From Streptomyces sp. HUAS CB01 (GTDB lineage: Bacteria > Actinomycetota > Actinomycetes > Streptomycetales > Streptomycetaceae): 64,000 bases of DNA. The stretch is from contig NZ_CP129137.1 of assembly GCF_030406905.1 (NCBI RefSeq), forward strand, positions 1,420,001 to 1,484,000. The letters run 5' to 3'. Under the pieces are notes generated by a model. That model was not told the origin of the DNA and did not search any database. It saw only the letters and a list, made by a program, of their open reading frames with translations. A program made the position numbers and the translations under genes. Below are positions 37,099 to 45,086 of the stretch, piece after piece; the first letter of the stretch is position 1, and each line of letters starts with the position of its first letter.

Positions 37099-37309
37099 GG
37101 TTGGTGTCCCCCTCGGAGCGGGCGCCCGGCGGCGCGACCCAGTGCGGTGGCTCCGATCTTCTGTACGCGGCAGTAACTCGTCAACAGTTCCCACCGGGGA
37201 GAATGCGGCGGCGCCCGTCCTGCTGCGCCGGGGCGGTGCCCCGGCGCCGGTCCGGAGGCCGCGCGCCGGCCGACTGGGCGGCCGCTCCCCCGGCTGGTTG
37301 GATGGCGCC

Positions 37310-37864
37310 ATGAGCGCCGCTTCGCATCCCGCCGAGGAGATCCTGGACATCGTCGACGAGAACGACGTGGTCGTGGGCCGGGCGCCGCGCGGCGAGGCAT
37401 ACGCGAAGGGCCTGCGCCACCGCTGTGTCTTCGTCCTCGCCCGGGACGCCGAGGGGCGGGTCTTCGTCCACCGGCGCACCCCGACGAAGCTCGTCTTCCC
37501 GTCGCTGTACGACATGTTCGTCGGCGGTGTCGTCGGCGCGGGCGAGTCGTACGACGACGCGGCCCTGCGCGAGGCCGAGGAGGAGCTGGGGGTCCGTGGG
37601 CTGCCGCGTCCGGTCCCGCTCTTCACGTTCCTCTACGACGCGTCCGCGCCCGCGCCCGCCGGCGGACCGGAGCCGGTCCGGCACACCTGGTGGTCGGCGG
37701 TCTACGAGGTGCGCTGCGAGCTGCCCGTGCGACCGCAGGCCGAGGAGGTCGCCTGGCACCGCTTCCTGCCGGAGTCCGAGCTGGAGGCGCGGCTCGCCGA
37801 GTGGGAGTGGGTCCCCGACGGGCTCGCGGCGTACGAGCGGCTGCGGCGGCACCGGGGGCGCTGA
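37310..37864 (+). CDS. NUDIX hydrolase (YfcD/IPP-isomerase-like)
   Basis: A 184-aa NUDIX protein. The box GGVVGAGE...REAEEELGV matches Gx5Ex7REUxEExGU completely. The start EEILDIVDENDVVVGRAPRGEAY and FVHRRTPTK fit the subgroup related to YfcD and type I isopentenyl diphosphate isomerase. Hydrolase activity on a nucleoside- or other diphosphate is expected; the natural substrate is unknown. ATG 37310 lacks a Shine-Dalgarno. Stands alone, 211 bp from the divergent FAD gene. Confidence 0.9.
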   Translation: MSAASHPAEEILDIVDENDVVVGRAPRGEAYAKGLRHRCVFVLARDAEGRVFVHRRTPTKLVFPSLYDMFVGGVVGAGESYDDAALREAEEELGVRGLPRPVPLFTFLYDASAPAPAGGPEPVRHTWWSAVYEVRCELPVRPQAEEVAWHRFLPESELEARLAEWEWVPDGLAAYERLRRHRGR

Positions 37865-37933
37865 GCGGCGCGCGGCGTCGCGCCGTCCGGGAGCCGCGGG
37901 GTCGCCGGGCCGGGCGGCGTGCTGCCGGGCGGG

Positions 37934-37939
37934 TAGGGT
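37934..37939 (+). promoter_or_regulatory. -10 box of the DUF202 pair
   Basis: TAGGGT ends 7 nt before GTG 37947 and there is no Shine-Dalgarno, the usual picture of a leaderless Streptomyces mRNA. Confidence 0.5.
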
Positions 37940-37946
37940 GCGGCGC

Positions 37947-38336
37947 GTGAGCGACTTCGTACGGAGCCTGCGGCTGTGGGTCGCGCCGCGGCGGATCCAG
38001 GAGGAGGGCGAGACCCCGGACTACCGGTTCTCGCTCGCCAACGAGCGCACGTTCCTCGCCTGGATCCGGACCGCGCTCGCGCTCATCGCGGGGGGCTTCG
38101 CCGTCGACCAGTTCCTGCCCGACCTCCAGTGGGGAGTGCGGGTCGGGCTGTCGCTCGGACTGATCGGGGCGGGGGTGCTGTGCGCGTTCCGGGCGGTCCA
38201 CCACTGGGTGCGGTGCGAGCTGGCGATGCGGCGGGGCGAGGACCTGCCGCTGTCGCGTTTCCCCTCGCTGCTCGCGCTGGTGGTGGGTGCCGTCTCGGTC
38301 ACCATGGTGGTGGTCGTGGCCACGGGGCGCGGATGA
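37947..38336 (+). CDS. DUF202 (YidH) membrane protein
   Basis: A 129-aa small membrane protein with three hydrophobic segments. The DUF202 signature is clear: LANERTFLAWIRTALALIAGGFAVDQF (residues about 32-58, with conserved Arg and Trp). Function of the family is unknown. GTG 37947 is inferred to be leaderless. Its stop overlaps the start of a second, shorter DUF202 gene (ATGA), so the two may form a heteromeric unit. Confidence 0.88.
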   Translation: MSDFVRSLRLWVAPRRIQEEGETPDYRFSLANERTFLAWIRTALALIAGGFAVDQFLPDLQWGVRVGLSLGLIGAGVLCAFRAVHHWVRCELAMRRGEDLPLSRFPSLLALVVGAVSVTMVVVVATGRG

Positions 38337-38650
38337 GCACACCCGCGCGCGATCCGGGGCTGCAGCCGGAACGGACCCGGCTGGCCTGGCGGCGCACGAC
38401 GCTGGCGTTCACCGTGGCGGCGGTGCTGGCGGTCCGCCAGGTGGTGCGCGACGGCTCGGTGACGGCGGGCGATGGCGCCGCGTTCGCGCTGAGCGCGGTG
38501 GTGTGGCTGGGGTTCCTCGCGGTGGCGCACCGGCGCATCCGGACCATGGCCGCCCGGCGTCCACCGGAGGCCATGCCCTTCGCCCAGGCGGCGGCCGCGA
38601 CCGCGTGCACGCTCGGGCTCGCCGTGTTCGCCGTCGCGGTCCTGTGGTGA
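38333..38650 (+). CDS. second DUF202 membrane protein
   Basis: A 105-aa membrane protein with three hydrophobic helices. It has the family core PERTRLAWRRTTLAFTVAAVLAVR. ATG 38333 overlaps the stop of the first DUF202 gene by 4 nt, so translation is coupled. Function unknown. Paired DUF202 genes of about 125 and 105 aa are common in Streptomyces (recollection). Confidence 0.88.
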   Translation: MSTPARDPGLQPERTRLAWRRTTLAFTVAAVLAVRQVVRDGSVTAGDGAAFALSAVVWLGFLAVAHRRIRTMAARRPPEAMPFAQAAAATACTLGLAVFAVAVLW

Positions 38651-38689
38651 CCGGGCGCGGGCGGCGGGCCGGCGGGGCGCCCGTGGTGG

Positions 38690-39628
38690 TCAGGACCCGT
38701 CCGCGACGGTGACGACGATCTTGCCGTGGGTGTGGCCCTCCTGGCTGAGCCGGTGCGCCTCGGCCGTCCGCTCCAGCGGGAAGACCCGCGCCACGTGGAC
38801 GGAGACGACCTCCTCCTCGACGAGTTCGCTCAGCCGGTAGAGGTCGGCCGTGTTGGGCCGCACGAACACATAGCGGCCGCCCAGCTCGGTCACCGAGTGA
38901 TCGGCGATGGAGGCGATCCTGCCGCCCTCGGCCAGCACCCGGGCGGACACCGCCAGCGTCTCGCCCCCCACGCAGTCGAAGACCGCGCTCACCCCGTCCG
39001 GGGCGAGGGCCCGTACACGCTCGGCCAGCCCCTCGCCGTACGTCACCGGCTCGGCGCCCAGGTCGCGCAGGTACGCGTGGGACGACTCGCTTCCGGTACC
39101 GATCACGCGTGCGCCGAAGTGCCGGGCCAGCTGTACCGCCATCGACCCCACCCCGCCGGCCGCCGCGTGGATCAGGACCGTGTCGACGTGCCCGACGCCG
39201 CCCAGCCCCTGGGTGATCACCTGGTACGCGGTGAGGCCGGCCAGCGGCAGTCCGGCCGCCTCCTCGAAGCCGATGTTGCGCGGTTTGCGGGCGAGGGTGC
39301 GGACCGGGGCAGCGACGTACTCGGCGAAGGTGCCCCGCGACAGGAAGTCCTCGCGGACGTACCCGATGACCTCCTCGCCCTCGGAGAACTCGGGGACCGA
39401 CGGGCCCGGCCTGACGACGACGCCTGCGACGTCCCAGCCCGGGACGACCGGGAAGACGGCCTCGAGGACCGGGTCCAGCAGGCCTTCGCGGCACTTCCAG
39501 TCGACCGGGTTGACGGCCGCCGCGCGCACCTCGACCAGGACGGAGTCCGGGCCGGCCTTGGGCATGGGGCGCTCGCCGTACTCCAGGACCTCGGGTCCGC
39601 CGTAGCGGCGGTAGCTGATCGCCTTCAT
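38690..39628 (-). CDS. MDR-family NADP-dependent quinone oxidoreductase
   Basis: Medium-chain dehydrogenase/reductase of 312 aa lacking catalytic zinc ligands, so of the quinone oxidoreductase/enone reductase type. N-terminal YRRYGGPEVLEYGE is typical. The cofactor loop reads IHAAAGGVGSMAVQLAR. The C-terminal GKIVVTV is the family end. Substrate unknown; probably protective reduction of reactive carbonyls or quinones. ATG 39628 with a distant GGAG. Divergent from the His-rich gene. Confidence 0.9.
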   Translation of the reverse strand: MKAISYRRYGGPEVLEYGERPMPKAGPDSVLVEVRAAAVNPVDWKCREGLLDPVLEAVFPVVPGWDVAGVVVRPGPSVPEFSEGEEVIGYVREDFLSRGTFAEYVAAPVRTLARKPRNIGFEEAAGLPLAGLTAYQVITQGLGGVGHVDTVLIHAAAGGVGSMAVQLARHFGARVIGTGSESSHAYLRDLGAEPVTYGEGLAERVRALAPDGVSAVFDCVGGETLAVSARVLAEGGRIASIADHSVTELGGRYVFVRPNTADLYRLSELVEEEVVSVHVARVFPLERTAEAHRLSQEGHTHGKIVVTVADGS

Positions 39629-39810
39629 ACGTCCGACACTCCGGCCCGCCCGTGCCTTCCGCAAGCCGGAGCGCCTCGCCTCGCGGACCACGGGGAGAAA
39701 CGCGCGGCACGACTGAAGAAAACAGAACAAACAGATATTTCGGACTAGCGTGGTTCCGGCCGGATGGTCACCGGACCATCGTTCCCCGAACCACTCCGAA
39801 GGTGAGCAGG

Positions 39811-40107
39811 ATGACCGTTGTCCACCAGGAACACCCCACGCACGAGCACGCCCACGGCCCGGGTTGCGGGCACACCGAGTTCGTGCACGGCGATCACATC
39901 GACTACGCGCACGACGGCCATGTGCACCGGTCGCACCAGGGCCACTGGGACGAGTGCGAAGCGGGCGGGCACCGGACCCACGCCGATCACCCCCATCAGC
40001 ACGGGGAGGGCTGCGGACACGTGTCGGTCCGGCACGGCGACCACGTCGACTACGTCCACGCCGGCCACCGCCACGCGGCCCACGACGGGCACTGGGACGA
40101 CCACTGA
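39811..40107 (+). CDS. small His-rich tandem-repeat protein, putative metal binder
   Basis: A 98-aa protein with 27 His and 3 Cys. It consists of two tandem copies (about 11-48 and 57-98) of the pattern HGxGCGH, then VxHGDHxDYxHxGHxH, then HxGHWDE/D. No signal peptide or membrane segment is seen, so it is probably cytosolic. Coordination of zinc, nickel or copper is a safe inference from composition; it may be a metal store or chaperone. ATG 39811 has GGTGAGCAGG upstream. TAGCGT at 39746 could be its -10. Similar small proteins occur in Streptomyces under misleading zinc transporter names (recollection). Divergent from the quinone oxidoreductase. Confidence 0.75.
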   Translation: MTVVHQEHPTHEHAHGPGCGHTEFVHGDHIDYAHDGHVHRSHQGHWDECEAGGHRTHADHPHQHGEGCGHVSVRHGDHVDYVHAGHRHAAHDGHWDDH

Positions 40108-40276
40108 CGCGGCGCGGCCGCACCGGGCAGCCCGGGCCCGGCGGCTCTCGACGGCTCTCGGCGGCGGCCGTGGTGCCCCGGTGGCGGACGGCGGCTCCCG
40201 ACCCGCGGCCGCTGCCGTCGAAGGGATCCGGCCGGCGCCCCGCCGGTGACCGTGCCGCCGCCTTCCGCCCGGGGAG

Positions 40277-40309
40277 GGCCGACTGGCAGGCTGGGCGCAC
40301 CAGTCGGCC
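40277..40309 (+). promoter_or_regulatory. perfect stem-loop abutting the MBL start codon
   Basis: GGCCGACTGG (40277-40286) and CCAGTCGGCC (40300-40309) are exact complements with a 13-nt loop, and the next base is the A of the ATG. A GGGGAGG lies directly 5' of the left arm. It could act as an operator (both arms hold CCGACTGG) or as an mRNA hairpin controlling initiation. Confidence 0.5.
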
Positions 40310-41239
40310 ATGAACCCGGGAGTCGAGCTGACCGCCACCGCCCCGTACACCGTCCGGCTCACCCCCGCCGTGCACGCGTATGTGCAGCCGGACGGGGGCT
40401 GGTGCCTCAACAACGCCGGATTCGTCAGCGACGGCGAGTCCACGCTCCTCGTCGACACCGCGGCCACCGAGCGGCGCGCCCGCCTGCTGCGCGAGACGCT
40501 GCTGGCGACCGGCGCGCCCCCGCCGCGCACGCTGGTCAACACGCACCACCACGGCGACCACACGTACGGCAACGGGGTGTTCACCCCCGGCGCGACGGTC
40601 GTGGGGCACGAGTCCTGCCGCACGGAGGTGGTCGCGGCGGGGCACCAGCTGCATCTCATCTGGCCCCGCACGGAGTTCGGGGCCATCACGATCACCCCGC
40701 CCGACACGACCTTCAGCGAGCGGCTGACGCTGCGGGCCGCCGGGACGGAGGTGCGGCTGATCCACCCGGGCGCCGCCCACACCGTAGGGGACACGATCGT
40801 CCATCTCCCGGAACACGGCGTGGTGTTCACCGGCGACCTGGTCTTCCAGGGCGGCACGCCGTTCATCCCGACGGGCTCGCTGAGCGGTTCGCTCCGCGCG
40901 CTGGGGCTGCTGCGCTCACTCGGCGCCGAGACGGTCGTGCCCGGCCACGGACCGGTGACCGACCCGTCGGCCTACGACGCGACCGAGCGCTACCTGCTGT
41001 ACGTGGCCGAACTCGCCGAGGCCGCGCGGGGCAAGGGCCTGACCCCGCTGGAGGCGGCGCGCGGCGCGGACCTCGGCGAGTTCGCGGCGCTCCGGGAGAG
41101 CGAGCGGCTGGTGGCCAACCTCCATCGCGCCTACGCCGAACTGGACGGGCTCCCGGAGGGCTCCCCCCTCGACATCGCCGCGGTCTTCACGGACATGACG
41201 GCGCTGAACGGGGGCGTACCGGTGGCGTGCCACGCCTGA
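40310..41239 (+). CDS. MBL-fold metallo-hydrolase
   Basis: A 309-aa metallo-beta-lactamase fold protein with THHHGDHTYGN (metal site), a second metal region HPGAAHTVGDTIVHLPE, FTGDLVFQGG and VVPGHGPV. The longer C-terminal helical part (GKGLTPLEAARGADLGEF) resembles the group of MBL proteins next to dehydratases. Substrate unknown. The ATG at 40310 is directly preceded by a perfect hairpin. It is convergent with glucarate dehydratase (39-bp gap). Confidence 0.86.
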   Translation: MNPGVELTATAPYTVRLTPAVHAYVQPDGGWCLNNAGFVSDGESTLLVDTAATERRARLLRETLLATGAPPPRTLVNTHHHGDHTYGNGVFTPGATVVGHESCRTEVVAAGHQLHLIWPRTEFGAITITPPDTTFSERLTLRAAGTEVRLIHPGAAHTVGDTIVHLPEHGVVFTGDLVFQGGTPFIPTGSLSGSLRALGLLRSLGAETVVPGHGPVTDPSAYDATERYLLYVAELAEAARGKGLTPLEAARGADLGEFAALRESERLVANLHRAYAELDGLPEGSPLDIAAVFTDMTALNGGVPVACHA

Positions 41240-41278
41240 CCGCGGCGGTACGCGGCGGCGGCCGGCGCACCGCGTCGC

Positions 41279-42568
41279 TCACCAGCGCGGCACCGACGGG
41301 GTCCGCCAGCCCGGCTCCGCCTTCCGCATGGCCGCCGCGTCGTCGCGGTCGCGCATCGCGCCGTCGTCCTCCAGCCAGCGCCGGTGCAGTGCGGCCAGCC
41401 GGTCCCGGTCGAGTTCGACGCCGAGTCCGGGGGCGTCGGACACGGCCAGCCGGCCGTTCCTGAAGGTGTGGCGGGCGGTGATGACGTCCTCGGCCTGCCA
41501 CGGGTAGTGGCTGTCGCAGGCGTACGTCAGGCCGGGGACCGTGGCGCCCACGTGGGTCATCGCCGCCAGACTGATCCCCAGGTGCGTGTTGGAGTGCATG
41601 GACAGTCCGACGCCGTACGTCCGGCAGACCGCGGCGAGCTCCCGGGTCCGCCGCAGCCCTCCCCAGTAGTGGTGGTCGGCGAGCACGATGCGCACGGCGT
41701 CCCGCGCGAACGCCTCCGGCACCTCGGGGAACGTCGTCACACACATGTTGGTCGCCAGCGGGACCCCCGTGCCCGCCGCGACCTCGGCCATCCGCCCGGT
41801 GCCGCTCACCGGGTCCTCCAGGTACTCCAGGACCCCCTCGAGCCGGTCCGCCACGTACAGGGCCGTCGCTACGGACCAGGCCCCGTTCGGATCGAGCCGC
41901 AGCGGCCGGCCGGGGAAGGCGTCGGCGAGTGCCAGGACCGCCGCGATCTCCCGGTCGGGCTCGAACACCCCGCCCTTGAGCTTGAAGGAGCCGAAGCCGT
42001 ACTCCCGCTCGAAGCGGCGCGCCTGCGCCACCACCCCGGCCGGGTCGAGCGCAGCGCCCCAGTCGTCGCTCTCGCCGCCTTCGGGATGGGCGGCCCAGCG
42101 GTGGAAGAGGTACGCGCTGTACTCGACGGAGTCGCGGACCCTGCCGCCGAGGAGGGCGTGGACGGGCAGTCCGAGGGACTTGCCGAGAGCGTCCAGACAC
42201 GCGACCTCGAAGGCGGAGACGACCGAGAGCCGGAGCTTCGCCGCGGTCTGGACACCCCGCAGTCCGCCCGCGTCGACCCGTTCGTCGGCGGCCCGTGAGT
42301 CGCCGCACACCTGGTCGGCGAGGGCGAAGAGCCCGTTCAGATCGGTGACCGGGCGGCCTCGCAGCGCCTCGGCGAGCGGCCGGGCGAGGTCCAGGTACTT
42401 CCCGTCGCCGTAGGTCTCGCCCACGCCGCTCGCCCCGGAGCGGGTGACCACCTCCACGACGAGCCTCGGCGTGTAGGGCTGATGGACTCCCTGGGTGTTG
42501 AGGAGCGGCGGGTCGGCCGTGAGGACCGGGGTCAGCCGGATCGTGTCGATGAGCAACGCGGTGTCCAT
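41279..42568 (-). CDS. gudD: glucarate dehydratase (enolase superfamily)
   Basis: A 429-aa enolase-superfamily dehydratase, expected to convert D-glucarate (and L-idarate) to 5-keto-4-deoxyglucarate. The catalytic Lys pair is K196 and K198 in FKLKGGV; metal ligands lie in LDPNGAW (Asp226) and EDP (Glu251). HSNTHLGISLAAMTHV (from 325) is characteristic of glucarate dehydratase. Conserved N-terminal TPVLTADPPLLNTQGVHQPY also fits. No transporter or aldolase for the pathway is adjacent. ATG 42568 is preceded by TAGAGT (42580-42575) with a 6-nt gap, so probably leaderless. Confidence 0.92.
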   Translation of the reverse strand: MDTALLIDTIRLTPVLTADPPLLNTQGVHQPYTPRLVVEVVTRSGASGVGETYGDGKYLDLARPLAEALRGRPVTDLNGLFALADQVCGDSRAADERVDAGGLRGVQTAAKLRLSVVSAFEVACLDALGKSLGLPVHALLGGRVRDSVEYSAYLFHRWAAHPEGGESDDWGAALDPAGVVAQARRFEREYGFGSFKLKGGVFEPDREIAAVLALADAFPGRPLRLDPNGAWSVATALYVADRLEGVLEYLEDPVSGTGRMAEVAAGTGVPLATNMCVTTFPEVPEAFARDAVRIVLADHHYWGGLRRTRELAAVCRTYGVGLSMHSNTHLGISLAAMTHVGATVPGLTYACDSHYPWQAEDVITARHTFRNGRLAVSDAPGLGVELDRDRLAALHRRWLEDDGAMRDRDDAAAMRKAEPGWRTPSVPRW

Positions 42569-42654
42569 ACGTGAACTCTATTCATGGATGCGACCATGGG
42601 GCCAGGCTCCGGAGCCGGGTCCGCGCGCTTCCCGGGCCTCACTCTGGACGACAT

Positions 42655-42668
42655 ACCGACTGGTCGGT
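42655..42668. promoter_or_regulatory. TetR-type operator upstream of the APH-ACAD operon
   Basis: ACCGACTGGTCGGT, a perfect palindrome (ACCGAC-TG-GTCGGT), 44 bp before the phosphotransferase ATG. Nearly the same 14-mer stands in front of the SDR-ligase-TetR operon at 48194-48207, and a looser copy is at 61130-61143. Confidence 0.6.
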
Positions 42669-42712
42669 CATCATGAGCGCAACCGATCTGCCGCCCCACC
42701 GGAGGTACCCCG

Positions 42713-43735
42713 ATGAGCTCAGTCCACCCCCCGGGCCTCGACCCCGACAAGCTGCGGGTCCATCTCGACCGCGCGCTGCCGGGCCTGGTGAGCGGACCGC
42801 TCGAGGCCCGGCTGATCCAGGGCGGCCGCTCGAACCTCACCTACTCCGTCACCGACGGCGCCGGCCGGTGGATCGTGCGCCGCCCGCCCCTCGGTCATGT
42901 GCTCGCCACCGCCCACGACATGAAGCGCGAGCACCGGGTCATCAGCGCCCTGCACCCGACGGCCGTCCCGGTGCCCGAGCCGCTGCTGCTCTGCGAGGAC
43001 GACGGGGTGCTCGGCGCTCCCTTCTACGTCATGGAGTTCGTGGAGGGCACTCCCTACCGCACCGCCGAGCAGCTCGCGCCGCTCGGTCCCGAGCGCACCC
43101 GCGACGCCGTCCTCGGCCTCGTCGACACCCTCGTCGATCTGCACGCCGTGGACCCGGAGGCGGTGGGACTGGGCGACTTCGGCCGCCCGGAGGGCTTCCT
43201 GGACCGGCAGCTGCGCCGCTGGGGCAAGCAGCTCGCCGCCTCCCGGGGCCGGGAGCTCGCGGGCATCGACGAGCTGCACGCCTCCCTCGGCCGCGCCCTG
43301 CCGGCCTCCCCCGCGCCGGCCGTCGTCCACGGCGACTACCGCCTCGACAACGTGCTGGTGGGCGAGGACGACCGGATCAAGGCCGTTCTCGACTGGGAGA
43401 TGTCCACCCTCGGCGACCCGTTGACCGATCTCGGCCTGCTGGTGATGTACAGCCGGAAGCTGGAACTGCCGGACTCCCCCATCAGCACCACGGCCGGGGC
43501 CGCCGGCCACCCGGACGCCGCGGAGCTGGTGGAACGCTACGCGGCCCGCTCCGGCCGGGACACGTCCGCCGTCTCCTGGTACACGGCGTTCGCCTGGTTC
43601 AAGCTCGCCGTGATCCTGGAGGGCATCCACTACCGCTACACCCTCGGCCAGACCGTCGGCGCCGGCTTCGACCGGATCGGCGAACTCGTCCCCCTGTTCA
43701 TCGAGCACGGCCTCACCACCCTGCAGGAAGGCTGA
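42713..43735 (+). CDS. APH-fold phosphotransferase, putative hydroxyacyl-CoA kinase
   Basis: A 340-aa aminoglycoside-phosphotransferase-fold protein. The catalytic loop VVHGDYRLDNVLV has Brenner-motif residues (His, Asp, Asn), and the metal-binding AVLDWEMSTLGDP follows; the N-lobe has GGRSNLTYSV and WIVRRPP. This subgroup pairs with acyl-CoA dehydrogenases; in animals the two are fused as ACAD10/ACAD11, and LvaA of the Pseudomonas levulinate pathway is a homologue acting on 4-hydroxyacyl-CoA (established knowledge from memory). Antibiotic resistance is therefore unlikely. ATG 42713 has GGAGGT 7 nt upstream. Six bp precede the dehydrogenase gene. Confidence 0.88.
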   Translation: MSSVHPPGLDPDKLRVHLDRALPGLVSGPLEARLIQGGRSNLTYSVTDGAGRWIVRRPPLGHVLATAHDMKREHRVISALHPTAVPVPEPLLLCEDDGVLGAPFYVMEFVEGTPYRTAEQLAPLGPERTRDAVLGLVDTLVDLHAVDPEAVGLGDFGRPEGFLDRQLRRWGKQLAASRGRELAGIDELHASLGRALPASPAPAVVHGDYRLDNVLVGEDDRIKAVLDWEMSTLGDPLTDLGLLVMYSRKLELPDSPISTTAGAAGHPDAAELVERYAARSGRDTSAVSWYTAFAWFKLAVILEGIHYRYTLGQTVGAGFDRIGELVPLFIEHGLTTLQEG

Positions 43736-43741
43736 TCACCC

Positions 43742-44956
43742 ATGGACTTCGCATTCGACGCACGTACCGAGGAACTGCGGGCCAGGCTGCTCGCCTTCAT
43801 GGACGCGTACGTGTACCCGGCCGAGGCGGTCGAGCAGGAGCAGCGCGCGCGCCTCGCCTCGCCGTGGGACACCCCGGCGGTCATGGACGAGCTCAAGGCT
43901 GAGGCGCGGCGGCAGGGTCTGTGGAACCTCTTCCTGCCCGACTCCGAGCACGGCGCCGGGCTGACGAACCTCCAGTACGCGCCGCTCGCCGAAATCACGG
44001 GCCGCAGCCCCCACTTGGCGCCGATCGCGCTGAACTGCGCCGCGCCGGACACCGGCAACATGGAGGTGCTGGCCCAGTTCGGCACGGACGAGCAGAAGAA
44101 GCAGTGGCTGGAACCCCTGCTGGCCGCGGACATCCGCTCCGCCTTCGCGATGACCGAGCCCGAGGTGGCGTCGTCGGACGCGACGAACATCGAGACGCGG
44201 ATCGAGCGCCGGGGCGACGAGTACGTCGTCAACGGCCGCAAGTGGTACATCTCCGGGGCCATGAACCCCGACTGCCGGATCCTCATCGTCATGGGCAAGA
44301 CCGACCCGGACGGCCCGGACATCCGGCGCCAGCAGTCGATGGTCCTCGTCCCGCGTGACACCCCGGGGGTGGAGGTGCGCCGGGCGATGCGGGTGTACGG
44401 CTTCGAGGACCATTCCCACGGCGGCCACGCCGAGGTCGTGTTCGACGACGTCCGGGTGCCGGTGTCGAATCTGGTCGGCGAGGAGGGCGGGGGCTTCGCG
44501 ATCGCCCAGGCACGCCTCGGACCGGGCCGTATCCACCACTGCATGCGGCTGATCGGGATGGCCGAGCGGGCGATCGAGCTGATGTGCCGGCGGGCCGTGT
44601 CCCGTACGGCCTTCGGCAAGGCGATCGCCCAGCAGGGCGTGGTGCAGAACTGGATCGCCGACGCGCGGGTGACGGTCGAGCAGCTGCGGCTGCTGGTGCT
44701 GAAGACCGCGTGGCTGATGGACACGGTCGGCAACCGCGGTGCGCACACCGAGATCCAGGCGATCAAGATCGCCACACCGCGTGCGGTCGTGGACATCCTG
44801 GACAAGGCGGTGCAGGTGCACGGCGCGGGCGGGGTGAGCCAGGACTTCCCGCTCGCCGAGCTGTGGGCGGCGGCACGGACGCTGCAGCTGGCGGACGGCC
44901 CGGACGAGGTGCACCAGCGGTCGCTGGCGCGGCGCGAGCTGAAGAAGTACCTGTAG
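43742..44956 (+). CDS. acyl-CoA dehydrogenase, ACAD10/11-like
   Basis: A 404-aa FAD-dependent acyl-CoA dehydrogenase. N-terminal helical domain, AMTEPEVASSDATNIETRI (flavin region), GRKWYISGAMNP, and a C-terminal QVHGAGGVSQDFPLAELW. At the catalytic-base position the usual YEGT reads ADGP (ADGPDEVHQ), so Asp takes the place of Glu as in the ACAD10/11 group (recollection). Directly downstream of the APH gene, so the two may act in sequence: phosphorylation of a hydroxyacyl-CoA and removal of the phosphate. ATG 43742. A strong hairpin follows. Confidence 0.9.
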   Translation: MDFAFDARTEELRARLLAFMDAYVYPAEAVEQEQRARLASPWDTPAVMDELKAEARRQGLWNLFLPDSEHGAGLTNLQYAPLAEITGRSPHLAPIALNCAAPDTGNMEVLAQFGTDEQKKQWLEPLLAADIRSAFAMTEPEVASSDATNIETRIERRGDEYVVNGRKWYISGAMNPDCRILIVMGKTDPDGPDIRRQQSMVLVPRDTPGVEVRRAMRVYGFEDHSHGGHAEVVFDDVRVPVSNLVGEEGGGFAIAQARLGPGRIHHCMRLIGMAERAIELMCRRAVSRTAFGKAIAQQGVVQNWIADARVTVEQLRLLVLKTAWLMDTVGNRGAHTEIQAIKIATPRAVVDILDKAVQVHGAGGVSQDFPLAELWAAARTLQLADGPDEVHQRSLARRELKKYL

Positions 44957-44978
44957 GCCGTACACCTGGTGCGGTGAC

Positions 44979-45004
44979 CGCCGGAGGGCTCCGGCCCTCC
45001 GGCG
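44979..45004. terminator. hairpin between ACAD and TetR genes
   Basis: An 11-bp perfect stem (44979-44989 with 44994-45004) with loop TCCG, 22 bp past the acyl-CoA dehydrogenase stop and 82 bp before the stop of the convergent tetR. Confidence 0.8.
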
Positions 45005-45086
45005 TGCCGCGCAGTCACTCGGGCGGTGCGGGCCCGGGCGCTCCGCACCGGTCGCGGACACCGTGGGATCACGGCCCGCGCGCGAG

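Noticed and set aside
38652..38683. Terminator between the DUF202 pair and the quinone oxidoreductase gene
   Set aside because: CGGGCGC/GCGCCCG gives only 7 pairs with an 18-nt loop, common by chance in this composition.
42713..43735. Aminoglycoside resistance gene
   Set aside because: The APH fold is present but the gene is tied to an acyl-CoA dehydrogenase and resembles the ACAD10/11-linked group.
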